56,175 nucleotides of DNA from Bacteroidota bacterium. GTDB lineage: Bacteria > Bacteroidota > Bacteroidia > Bacteroidales > CAIXZF01. Each line of letters opens with the position of its first letter. Positions within the stretch are counted from its first letter, which is position 1. The stretch lies in assembly GCA_026391855.1 (NCBI GenBank), contig JAPLDE010000018.1, positions 489-56,663 on the forward strand. The letters run 5' to 3'. The notes under the pieces are model-generated. The model did not search any database, was not told the DNA's origin, and saw only the letters and a list, made by a program, of their open reading frames with translations. Both the position numbers and the translations under genes were made by a program. Shown here one piece after another: positions 36,487-45,343 of this stretch.

Positions 36487-37926
36487 ATGAATAAACATAT
36501 TCTTCTCTCAGGGCTCCTAATATCAGTCCTAACCCTGCTGTTCTCACAATGTAAAAAAAAGAATGATGATTCGTATCGTTTTGATTTTCAGTTTATAACC
36601 GAAAATTATAAACCGTTGAATTATACAGAGAACTCCATATTGACCGGTCTGGCTCCGGATATACTGAAAGAAGTTTGCGACCGGCTGAATATTCCCTTTG
36701 AGGTTAAAGTACTTCCCTGGGACCAGGGGTACGACCTTGCACAGAAAACCGAAAATGCGGTACTTTTTTCGACCATATTGACCGAAGGCAGAAAAGATCT
36801 GTTCAAATGGGCCGGACCGATCGCTTCCCTCGACTGGCTGTTTTATGCTACCTCCCAAAATCCCATCACCCTAAATTTTCTTGAAGACGCAAAAACTGTG
36901 GGTAAAATAGGGGTTATAAAAGACTATTCGATTGAACAGTTCCTCGTTAGCAAAGGGTTCACCAATCTTGTTTATTGTACCGATAACATTGAGGCCTTTG
37001 ATAAACTGCTGAAAGGAGAGATCGATCTTTTTCCTTCCGATAAAATTACCGCTGAAGCAGCCCTGGCCGCACTGAACAAATCAATTTACAACGTTACTCC
37101 GAAATTGACCATACGGACCGATCTGGTTTATTTTGCCTTTAATAAACAGGTACCTGATGATGTTGTGGCTGATTTTCAGGCCGAAATTGACCGCCTAAAG
37201 ACCAATGGCACCTTACTGACCCTTTACCGGAAATATCTGAATTCATCCGATTTTCCGGGGACCCTGCAAATTTATACAGAACAATATCCTCCGCTCACCT
37301 TCCGGAACGGTACCGGTGAGATTACCGGCTTCGGAACAGATATCGTCAGTGAGATCATGAAAAGAAATCATGTTTATGCCGATATCCAACTTTCGTCCTG
37401 GAGCAACGGTTATGAACTTGCCCTCAACAATCCCAATTTTTGCCTGTTTACCATGGACCGTACCGATATACGTGAAAGCCTTTTCCAGTGGGTGGGGCCT
37501 ATCGGAACAAATACAACCTATTTCTATACGAAAGCCGGTTCAGGGATTGTTATCACCAGTTTGGAAGATGCAAGAAATTTAAGCTCAATAGGAACGGTAA
37601 GTTCTTGGTTTTCTGATCAATACCTTCGTCAACAAGGCTTTACCAACCTCGTTTCCGACCCTGATCCAACCATTTTGACCAAAAAATTAATGGACGGGGA
37701 AATTGATGCCTTTGTATGTTCCGCTGTTACTTTCCCCGACATTCTGAAAGGACTCGGTTACCTTTACAGCCAAGTTGATCCGGCTTTTCCCCTGATGTCA
37801 TCCGACTTCTATGTCGCATTTTCAAAGAATACGCCGTCAACAACGGTCAATCAGTGGCAAACTGCTTTTCAGTCGATGAAAACGGACGGGACCTATGATG
37901 CCATCTATCAGAAATGGTTCCCCTGA
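36487..37926 (+). CDS. Lipoprotein with two fused SBP_bac_3 solute-binding domains
   Basis: A 479-aa lipoprotein (signal SGLLISVLTLLFSQCKKK). Two family-3 solute-binding domains follow, at about 30-255 and 258-479, with parallel motifs: LPWDQGYDLA / LSSWSNGYELA, RKDLFKWAGPI / RESLFQWVGPI and GEIDLFPSD / GEIDAFVCS. Such proteins bind amino acids or similar small molecules in the periplasm and feed an ABC importer or a sensor. No permease, ATPase or sensor domain is adjacent, so the partner is unknown. The duplication itself is clear from the repeated motifs. Confidence 0.85.
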   Translation: MNKHILLSGLLISVLTLLFSQCKKKNDDSYRFDFQFITENYKPLNYTENSILTGLAPDILKEVCDRLNIPFEVKVLPWDQGYDLAQKTENAVLFSTILTEGRKDLFKWAGPIASLDWLFYATSQNPITLNFLEDAKTVGKIGVIKDYSIEQFLVSKGFTNLVYCTDNIEAFDKLLKGEIDLFPSDKITAEAALAALNKSIYNVTPKLTIRTDLVYFAFNKQVPDDVVADFQAEIDRLKTNGTLLTLYRKYLNSSDFPGTLQIYTEQYPPLTFRNGTGEITGFGTDIVSEIMKRNHVYADIQLSSWSNGYELALNNPNFCLFTMDRTDIRESLFQWVGPIGTNTTYFYTKAGSGIVITSLEDARNLSSIGTVSSWFSDQYLRQQGFTNLVSDPDPTILTKKLMDGEIDAFVCSAVTFPDILKGLGYLYSQVDPAFPLMSSDFYVAFSKNTPSTTVNQWQTAFQSMKTDGTYDAIYQKWFP

Positions 37927-37999
37927 AATACCATATGGTTAAGAGCCGTCTTGCGAACTATGCAACTTTAATTAATGAGTGTAACTCACCGGGATTTAA

Positions 38000-38129
38000 T
38001 ATCTTTGCCGCAATGACGAAATATTAAAAAAGGCGAACCGTTCTAAGTCGGCGAAATAAACAATGCTGTAAGGACATCTGTTTATTTCAGGGAATGAAAT
38101 GAAGTATTGGACAGAGACAGGAACAACCC
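38000..38129 (+). promoter_or_regulatory. Promoter -7 box and structured leader before the DUF4175 gene
   Basis: TATCTTTG at 38000-38007 matches TAnnTTTG exactly, with no clear TTTG at -33. The predicted leader, about 115 nt, contains a perfect 10-bp inverted repeat GAAATAAACA (38053-38062) / TGTTTATTTC (38079-38088) with a 16-nt loop. I do not match it to a named riboswitch. The preceding 37927-37999 holds nothing recognisable. Confidence 0.5.
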
Positions 38130-41100
38130 ATGAAGGATAATTATAACATACTGATTACAAAGCTGGATGAATTCATCCGGAAATATTATAAAAACCAGCT
38201 GATCAGGGGGGGATTATACAGTATTGCCGCGTTGGTGCTGTTTTTCCTGCTGACGAACACCCTGGAGTATTTCGGCCATTTTGAGCCCTTGGCCAGAACC
38301 ATTCTTTTTTACCTTTATCTGGCAGGAAACCTGGCCATTCTCATCAAACTGGTGGTTGTTCCGCTGACAAAACTGTTGCGGATCGGAAAAATTATCAGCC
38401 ATGAAGAGGCGGCCCGTATCATTGGAATACATTTCACCAACGTACAGGACAGGCTGCTCAACACCCTCCAGCTGAAACAAATGATGGATTTCCATCCGGA
38501 TAACACCGACCTGATAGAAGCCAGTATCGATCAGAAGATCAGCTCATTAAGACCAGTACCTTTCCAGGCTGCCATCGACCTGAATCAAAACCGCAAATAC
38601 CTGAAGTTTGCCCTTCCCCCACTGATCTTACTCATCGTACTCCTGTTTGCCGCACCTTCTTTTATTACAGAACCTTCCACCCGGCTGATCCACCATACCG
38701 TGTACTACGAAAAACCGGCCCCTTTCATGATCGTGATCCTTAATAATAAGCTGGAAGCAGCCCAGCAGGAAGATTTCATGCTGGATATCAAGGTTATGGG
38801 AAACGAAGTCCCCGACAATCTCATGATCGAATATAACGGAGCCAGGTACAAGCTCATCAAAGAAAGTAATGTATTATATCACTATGCTTTTAAGAATCTT
38901 CAAAAAACAATTGTTTTTCAGATAGTTACAGAAGATTTTAAAAGCAGGGAATACGAACTGGTTGTGCTTCCAAAACCCATAGTGCTGAATTTTGAAGTGG
39001 AGCTGAGTTACCCCAGGTATATTCATAAGGAAAATGAAAAACTGGTAAACAACGGCGATCTCATGGTCCCATTCGGAACCGTGGTCAGCTGGAAGTTTTA
39101 CACCAGGGATACCCGGGAGATCATTCTCCGTTTCAAAGATAAAACCCAGAAACTGGAACAAAAGGGTTCCAATGCATTTGTATACACCGGGGCTTTCCTG
39201 GAAAGCCAGTCATATTCCATTACCTCTTACAACGAGTACCAGAAGAACAAAGATTCCCTTTCTTTCAGCATCAATGTGATCCCGGATGTTTACCCCGTTG
39301 TGAATGTTGAAGAATTCAGGGATTCCGTGTACGAAAAACGGCTTTATTTCAAGGGTGCATTCAGACACCATCGGCATCAACCCCAATGTGAACCAGCAGG
39401 CCTTTTATTTCTTCTTTGATCTGAGCACTTTGAATATCAAACCGGGAGAAGGAGTTGAATATTATTTCGAGATATGGGATAACGATGGGATCCACGGGCC
39501 TAAATCAAGCCGTTCACAGAAGATGTTCTTTAAGGCACCCAGTCTGCAGGAGATGAGTGAGAAAAATGAAAAGGCCAATAAAGAACTGAAAGATGAAATG
39601 CAGGAGGCCATCAAGCAGGCCAAGGACCTGCAGAAGAAGGTTGAAGAGCTGAACAAAAAGCTGCTGGAGAAAAAAGAGCTCAGCTGGCAGGAAAAGAAAC
39701 AGATCAAGGACCTGCTGAATAAAGAGCAGGAGTTACAGCAAAAGGTCGAGAAGATCCAGAAAGAACAAAAAGATAACTCTATCCGTGAACAACAGGGCCA
39801 TGAGATGGACGAAACCCTGCTGCAAAAGCAGGAACAGCTTCAGGAACTTTTCGACCAGGTCATTCCTGAAGATATGAAGAAGATGATCCAGGATATGCAG
39901 CAGATGCTAAACGAGATGGATAAGAATAAGGTGAACGATATGCTGGAAAAGATCCAGATGAACAGCGAGGACATTGAAAAACAACTCGACCGTAACCTGG
40001 AGATCTTCAAGCAGCTGGAGTTTGAAAAGAAGCTGGAGGAAACCAAACAAAAGCTGGATTCATTAGCAGATAAACAGGATAAACTCTCCAAAGAGACCGA
40101 GGAGAAAAAGGAGGCCGACAACAAAGATCTTCAAAATAAGCAGGATGAGCTGAACAAGGAATTTGACAAGCTTACCGAAGACATGAAAGACCTTGACAAA
40201 AAGAACAAGGACCTGGAGAATCCGAACGACATGCCGGATACCAAACAGCAGCAGGAGGATATCAAACAGGAGATGAACAAAAGCAGTGAAAACCTGAAGG
40301 ATAAGAAGAACAAAAAGGCTGCTCAGTCGCAAAAAAATGCCTCCCAGAAGATGAAAGACCTGTCGAAACAAATGGAGGATATGCAGCAGCAGATGGAGAG
40401 TGAAAGCATGGAAGAGGATATGAAGTCGCTTAGAAATATCCTCGAGAACCTGGTCCAGATCTCTTTTGACCAGGAGGACCTGATGGGAAGGGTTAACAAG
40501 GTGAGGACCTATGATCCCCAGTACCTGAAGATGGTGCAGGAGCAGAAAAAAATACAGGATGACCTCCGCCTGGTTGAAGATTCGCTTTTTGCCCTGAGCA
40601 AGCGGCAGGCCAGCCTTAAGCCGCTCATCAACAAGGAGATTAATGAGATCAACATGAATGTTGACAAAACCATGGAAGAGCTGACCGAAAGACGGGTGAA
40701 CAATGCGGCAGGCAAGCAGCAGTTTGTGATGACCGGGGTGAATAACCTGGCTTTGCTATTACAGGAAAGCCTCGATCAGATGCAGCAGATGGAACAGCAG
40801 GCCCAGGGGTCGGGTAAAGCAGGTTGTAAAAAGAATGCCAAGGGTACAGGAAATATGCCGCTTAAGACCATGAAAGATCTCCAGGAACAACTGAACCAGC
40901 AGATGCAGAAGATGAAGGATGAAATGGGCAAGCCTGGGAATGAGCGAACAGCTTGCCAGGATGGCAGCTCAGCAGGAAGCCATCCGCAAACAACTGCAAC
41001 AGCTCAGGGATGAACTGGCCAAAGAGGGCAAAGGCAATGCCGGCAACATGACCAAAACAATACAGGACATGGAACAAACCGAGACCGATCTCGTAAACAA

Positions 41101-41365
41101 GATGATCACCAACCAGACACTTATGCGCCAGAAAGAAATACTTACCCGTCTTCTTGAATCTGAAAAAGCGATGAGGGAGAGAGAAAAGGAAGAAAGAAGA
41201 GAATCCACCGAAGCAAAAAATCAATTATATAGTAACCCTAAGAACTTTTTCGAGTATAACAAGATTAAGTCTAGGGAAACCGAATTATTGAAAACTGTCC
41301 CGCCCACCTTAAAACCTTTTTACAAGAATAAGGTGAGTGCTTACTTTTATAACTTTGAAGATTAG
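38130..41365 (+). CDS. DUF4175-family envelope protein, frame-disrupted twice
   Basis: A protein of about 1080 aa spread over three frames. Part 1 (38130 to about 39355) has two TM helices near residues 23-45 and 55-75 (YSIAALVLFFLLTNTLEYF, TILFYLYLAGNLAILIKLVV), a third near 155-175, and beta-rich DUF4175-like sequence ending at VNVEEFRDSVYEKRLYFKG. Part 2 (to about 40935) resumes with SDTIGINPNVNQQAFYFFFD, YYFEIWDNDGIHGPKSSRS, then a very long E/K/Q-rich coiled coil. Part 3 (to 41365) continues with GMSEQLARMAAQQEAIRKQL and ends FYNFED. At the first break about 30 family residues are missing. Function unknown; conserved just upstream of an RsbW-like ATPase, ybeY and mnmG. Confidence 0.75.
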
Positions 41366-41371
41366 GCTGTT

Positions 41372-41869
41372 ATGATATTCAAAAAACAGGAACTCTCTAT
41401 CGAATCAGGTTTACAAAACCTTTATAAGATCGAAAAGTTTGTTGAAGAGATCAGTGATTTCTTTAATGTCAACAACACCTATTTCGGCAATATTCTCATC
41501 GCACTCACCGAAGCGGTTAAAAATGCCATTGTTCATGGTAACAAAGAGGATATTGATAAAAAAGTGTTGGTTATCTTCGAATCCAAACCTTCAGGATTAA
41601 CCTTTATTGTCAAAGATGAGGGAGGGGGGTTTGACTCGGATTCCATACCAAACCCCACCGATCTGGAAGTAGTAGAAGGGAGGAAGATTAAAACCGGGTT
41701 ATACCTGATCCGTTCACTGGCTGATGAAGTTAACTTTAAAGATAACGGGAGACAGATTGAAATACAATTCTACATTTCCAGCATCAATTATCAACTGGCT
41801 GTTGACAGGTCAAAAGCCCTGAAAGAATATTTCCACACAGTAGAAATCAAACAGAAAAAAGAGGAATAA
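41372..41869 (+). CDS. RsbW-like anti-sigma/serine kinase-type ATPase
   Basis: A 165-aa GHKL ATPase: the N-box ALTEAVKNAIVHGN, DEGGGFDSDSIPNP and TGLYLIRSLADEVNF match HATPase_c_2 proteins such as RsbW and SpoIIAB. Those bind sigma factors or phosphorylate antagonist proteins. No sigma factor or STAS-domain antagonist is in the window. It starts 6 nt after the DUF4175 stop and is followed by ybeY after 30 nt, a conserved order in Bacteroidota. Confidence 0.85.
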   Translation: MIFKKQELSIESGLQNLYKIEKFVEEISDFFNVNNTYFGNILIALTEAVKNAIVHGNKEDIDKKVLVIFESKPSGLTFIVKDEGGGFDSDSIPNPTDLEVVEGRKIKTGLYLIRSLADEVNFKDNGRQIEIQFYISSINYQLAVDRSKALKEYFHTVEIKQKKEE

Positions 41870-41899
41870 TTTTACCATCTACCTGATTTTCAACACTTA

Positions 41900-42349
41900 A
41901 TGTCGGTTTCTCAGATCCGTTTCTTTTTTGAGGACATTCCCGATACCCTCAGGGCAAGGCGAAAGTTGCGTCAATGGTTATTTCAGGTCATAAGCCTGGA
42001 GGGTAAGGAAACCGGAGCGATCAATGTTGTCTTTTGTTCGGATGCAGTTCTTCTTCAGATGAACAAAGCATATCTGAACCATGACACCCTTACGGATGTT
42101 ATAACCTTCGACCTGGCAGAGCCTGATCAGCCGGGGCATCCGGTACAGGGAGAGATATACATCAGCCTTGAAAGAGTGAAAGAAAATGCAGCCAAATTCA
42201 AAGTATCGGTGGCTGCGGAGACTCAGCGGGTGATGGTTCATGGTGTCCTTCATTTACTGGGTTTTAATGATGGCAAGCCCAGCCAAAGGCTGATAATGAA
42301 GGAGAAAGAGGATTTTTACCTATCTTTGCTGGCCAATAACCGGGACTAA
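41900..42349 (+). CDS. ybeY: Endoribonuclease/rRNA maturation factor YbeY
   Basis: A 149-aa metal-dependent RNase involved in 16S rRNA 3' end processing and ribosome quality control. The motif HGVLHLLGFND gives two metal-binding His; in Bacteroidota the third position is not the usual GxDH but GxxD, as here. LTDVITFDLAEPDQPGHPVQGEIYIS is the conserved central strand region. It lies immediately upstream of mnmG. Confidence 0.92.
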   Translation: MSVSQIRFFFEDIPDTLRARRKLRQWLFQVISLEGKETGAINVVFCSDAVLLQMNKAYLNHDTLTDVITFDLAEPDQPGHPVQGEIYISLERVKENAAKFKVSVAAETQRVMVHGVLHLLGFNDGKPSQRLIMKEKEDFYLSLLANNRD

Positions 42350-42418
42350 AATCCTGGTTTTATCATTAAATCGCCCGGAAGCCCGACAGTGGTTTTTCCG
42401 GTACGGGAGGATTGGTTT

Positions 42419-44293
42419 ATGTTCATGGAATATGATGTTATTGTTGTAGGGGCGGGTCATGCAGGGTGTGAAGCAGCGGCAGCGGCGGCCAATCTTGGTT
42501 CCAGGGTGTTGCTGATTACCATGAATATGATGAACATGGCCCAGATGTCGTGTAACCCTTCTATGGGAGGAATTGCCAAAGGACAGATCGTCCGCGAGGT
42601 AGATGCCCTGGGCGGATATTCGGGTATTGTAACTGACCATACCATGATACAGTTCAGGATGCTGAACCGTTCGAAAGGTCCTGCCATGTGGAGTCCCCGT
42701 GCCCAGAATGACCGCATGCTGTTTTCGATGAAGTGGAGGGAAATGCTGGAAAACACGCCCGGTCTTGATTTCTGGCAGGACATAGTAACCTCCATTCTTA
42801 CAAAAGACAAGCGGGTAACCGGGGTAAAAACATCGCTGGGTTGGGATATTATGGCTAAATCGGTTATCCTCACCAATGGTACCTTTTTGAATGGATTGAT
42901 CCATATAGGTGAAAAGAATTTTGGGGGTGGACGGATAGGGGAGCCGGCGGCGCTAGGATTAACCCAATGCCTGACTGACCTTGGTTTTGAGACAAAGCGG
43001 CTGAAGACAGGGACCCCGGTGAGGGTAGACGGTCGTTCCATCAACTTTTCCAAACTGGATGAACAGCCCGGAGATGTTGAACCGTCCCGTTTTTCTTTTA
43101 CCGATACCCCTTTGCCGGAGAAGCAGCGGAGTTGTTACCTGGCTTATACAAGTAAAAAAGTTCATGATATTTTGCGTACCGGCTTCGATAAATCGCCAAT
43201 GTTTTCAGTCCGGATTGAGGGGGTTGGGCCCCGGTATTGCCCCTCTATTGAAGACAAGATCGACCGTTTTTCAACCAAGGAAAGACATCAGCTGTTCATT
43301 GAGCCGGAGGGATGGAATACTGTTGAATATTACGTGAATGGTTTTTCTTCCTCTTTGCCCGATTATATTCAGTTTGAAGCGTTGAGGCAGGTGGAAGGGT
43401 TTGAGAATGTAAAGATCTTCAGGCCCGGATATGCCATTGAGTACGACTATTTCCCTCCTGAGCAGCTGGATTATTCTCTGGAAACAAGGGTTGTGGAAAA
43501 CCTGTTTTTTGCAGGGCAGATTAATGGGACAACAGGATATGAGGAAGCAGCAGGGCAGGGGATCATGGCGGGGATCAATGCCCACCGGAAGATTAATTCA
43601 TTGCCCCCGTTGATATTGAAAAGATCGGAAGCCTATAACGGGGTATTGATCGATGACCTCGTTACCAAAGGCATTGATGAACCTTACCGTATGTTTACTT
43701 CGAGGGCTGAATACCGTATTTTGCTACGGCAGGATAATGCCGATTTAAGACTGACACCCCTGAGTCATTTACTGGGACTGGCATCCCCCGAAAGAATGGA
43801 AAGAGTGGCTCAGAAAAAAGGTATGATTGACACCCTTATCCAGGCGGCTAAAAAGGAAAGCCTGGATCCTGAACAGGTGAATGGCCTGCTGGAGAAACTG
43901 GGGACAAGTCCTCTAAGTCAGAGAGCCAGGCTTGCTTCTCTTGTTTTAAGGCCACAGGTGCAGATCAGTGACCTGGTACTGCTTCATCAAGGTTTCCGGG
44001 AAATTATTCATCAATTTCCTGAGGTTATCCGGCAACAATGCCTGGAGGAGGCCGAAATACTCCTGAAATATGAAGGATACATCAGCAAAGAACAGGACCT
44101 TGCAGATAAACTGGCCAGGTTTGAAAATATTGAACTCCATCCTGATTTCGATTACCACAAGCTTACTTCCCTTTCGTATGAGTCAAGAGAAAAGTTAAGC
44201 CGGTTCAAACCAGGGACAATTGGTCAGGCATCCCGCATCGGGGGTGTTTCGCCTGCCGACCTCTCAGTGCTGATTGTATACCTCGGCCGTTAA
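42419..44293 (+). CDS. mnmG: tRNA uridine-5-carboxymethylaminomethyl(34) synthesis enzyme MnmG (GidA)
   Basis: A 624-aa FAD-dependent enzyme which, with MnmE, makes cmnm5U34 in tRNAs read by mnmA as well. Motifs: GAGHAGCEAA (FAD), CNPSMGGIAKG, TKRLKTGTP, ENLFFAGQINGTTGYEEAAGQG, and the C-terminal helical domain to YLGR. ATG 42419 was chosen (MFMEYDVIVVG); ATG 42425 is two codons further and also possible. A parS site follows the stop by 2 nt. Confidence 0.95.
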   Translation: MFMEYDVIVVGAGHAGCEAAAAAANLGSRVLLITMNMMNMAQMSCNPSMGGIAKGQIVREVDALGGYSGIVTDHTMIQFRMLNRSKGPAMWSPRAQNDRMLFSMKWREMLENTPGLDFWQDIVTSILTKDKRVTGVKTSLGWDIMAKSVILTNGTFLNGLIHIGEKNFGGGRIGEPAALGLTQCLTDLGFETKRLKTGTPVRVDGRSINFSKLDEQPGDVEPSRFSFTDTPLPEKQRSCYLAYTSKKVHDILRTGFDKSPMFSVRIEGVGPRYCPSIEDKIDRFSTKERHQLFIEPEGWNTVEYYVNGFSSSLPDYIQFEALRQVEGFENVKIFRPGYAIEYDYFPPEQLDYSLETRVVENLFFAGQINGTTGYEEAAGQGIMAGINAHRKINSLPPLILKRSEAYNGVLIDDLVTKGIDEPYRMFTSRAEYRILLRQDNADLRLTPLSHLLGLASPERMERVAQKKGMIDTLIQAAKKESLDPEQVNGLLEKLGTSPLSQRARLASLVLRPQVQISDLVLLHQGFREIIHQFPEVIRQQCLEEAEILLKYEGYISKEQDLADKLARFENIELHPDFDYHKLTSLSYESREKLSRFKPGTIGQASRIGGVSPADLSVLIVYLGR

Positions 44294-44295
44294 CA

Positions 44296-44311
44296 TGTTT
44301 CACGTGAAACA
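44296..44311. promoter_or_regulatory. parS chromosome-partition site
   Basis: TGTTTCACGTGAAACA is an exact 16-bp match to the bacterial parS consensus, flanked by A and T so that an 18-bp perfect palindrome (44295-44312) forms. ParB binds this sequence and spreads from it. It lies in the 41-nt gap between mnmG and the methyltransferase gene, so it also could act as a short stop-proximal hairpin, but the consensus identity is far stronger. parA and parB are not in the window. I found no second copy. Confidence 0.9.
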
Positions 44312-44334
44312 TTCACATAAATGATTGATAATTA

Positions 44335-45222
44335 ATGGAATATATAAACAACTGCCCGATTTGTCTTAACAATTGTGAACCATTCCTGGTCACAAAAGAT
44401 CACTTTTTAACCCAGGAAACTTTCACAATTGTAAAATGTTTACAATGTGGATTTTTGTTTACAAATCCCCGTCCGGCTGCTGAAGAACTTCAAAAGTACT
44501 ACCAGTCGGACGACTATATCTCCCATTCCAACATCCGTAAAGGGATACTTCCAGTTCTCTATCAGCGCATCAGGAAATACACCCTGAAAAGAAAATACCG
44601 TTTGCTTGAGAAGTACCAGAAACCGGGCAACCTGCTAGATGTCGGGTGCGGAACCGGGGAGTTCCTGGCCCTCGGAAAACAGAGAGGCTGGAATGTGACC
44701 GGAATTGAACCCAGCACCCAGGCCAGGGAACAGGCTGTTTCCAACTTTAAACTGGAAGTGGGTGATGAGTCCTTGCTCGACCACCTGCCGTCCGGTCATT
44801 TCAATATGATCACCCTCTGGCATGTCCTTGAACATGTACCCCTGTTGAATGAACGAATGCAAACCCTGCACCGCCTGCTTCATGATGACGGGCTCCTGGT
44901 CATCGCCCTTCCCAATTCCGGCTCATGGGATGCCCGCCATTATCATTCTGCCTGGGCAGCTTACGATCTTCCCCGCCACCTTTACCATTTTACACCTGTA
45001 ACAAGTAAACACCTGCTGGAAAAACACCGGTTTACAGTGTTAACCCAAAAACCTATGGTGTTCGATTCGTTTTATATCGGGTTGCTTAGCGAACCTTACC
45101 GTACAGGAAAAAAGAATCTGCCCCTGGCTTTTTATACCGGACTGTATTCCAACCTCTGGGCTTTTTTTCACCAAAAAAATTATTCCAGCTTTATTCTCCT
45201 CAGCAAAAAAGAGAAAAGCTAA
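44335..45222 (+). CDS. Class I SAM-dependent methyltransferase with N-terminal zinc-ribbon-like Cys motif
   Basis: A 295-aa protein. Cysteines in NCPICLNNC and VKCLQCGFLFTNPRP form a putative zinc-binding knuckle. The Rossmann-type SAM fold follows: LLDVGCGTGEFL (motif I), GIEPSTQAREQA, FNMITLWHVLEHV (motif IV) and DGLLVIALPN. The substrate is unknown; this architecture is common among sugar or small-molecule C-methyltransferases, but context gives no support. The gene follows the parS site by 23 nt. Confidence 0.85.
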   Translation: MEYINNCPICLNNCEPFLVTKDHFLTQETFTIVKCLQCGFLFTNPRPAAEELQKYYQSDDYISHSNIRKGILPVLYQRIRKYTLKRKYRLLEKYQKPGNLLDVGCGTGEFLALGKQRGWNVTGIEPSTQAREQAVSNFKLEVGDESLLDHLPSGHFNMITLWHVLEHVPLLNERMQTLHRLLHDDGLLVIALPNSGSWDARHYHSAWAAYDLPRHLYHFTPVTSKHLLEKHRFTVLTQKPMVFDSFYIGLLSEPYRTGKKNLPLAFYTGLYSNLWAFFHQKNYSSFILLSKKEKS

Positions 45223-45343
45223 TTTTAGCCTCTATAAACGATTCCATGGTACAATAATACTTCACTACAAATTTTATATTTTCGTTAATTATAAGCCCTC
45301 TATTTGCGTCATTCTAACTAGCTGATACTCTTATCTTTACTGA

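Noticed and set aside
12940..40945. Programmed frameshifting or translational bypassing to explain broken genes
   Set aside because: In rnc, infB and the first DUF4175 break, residues conserved in the family are absent from the DNA, so no ribosomal event could restore them.
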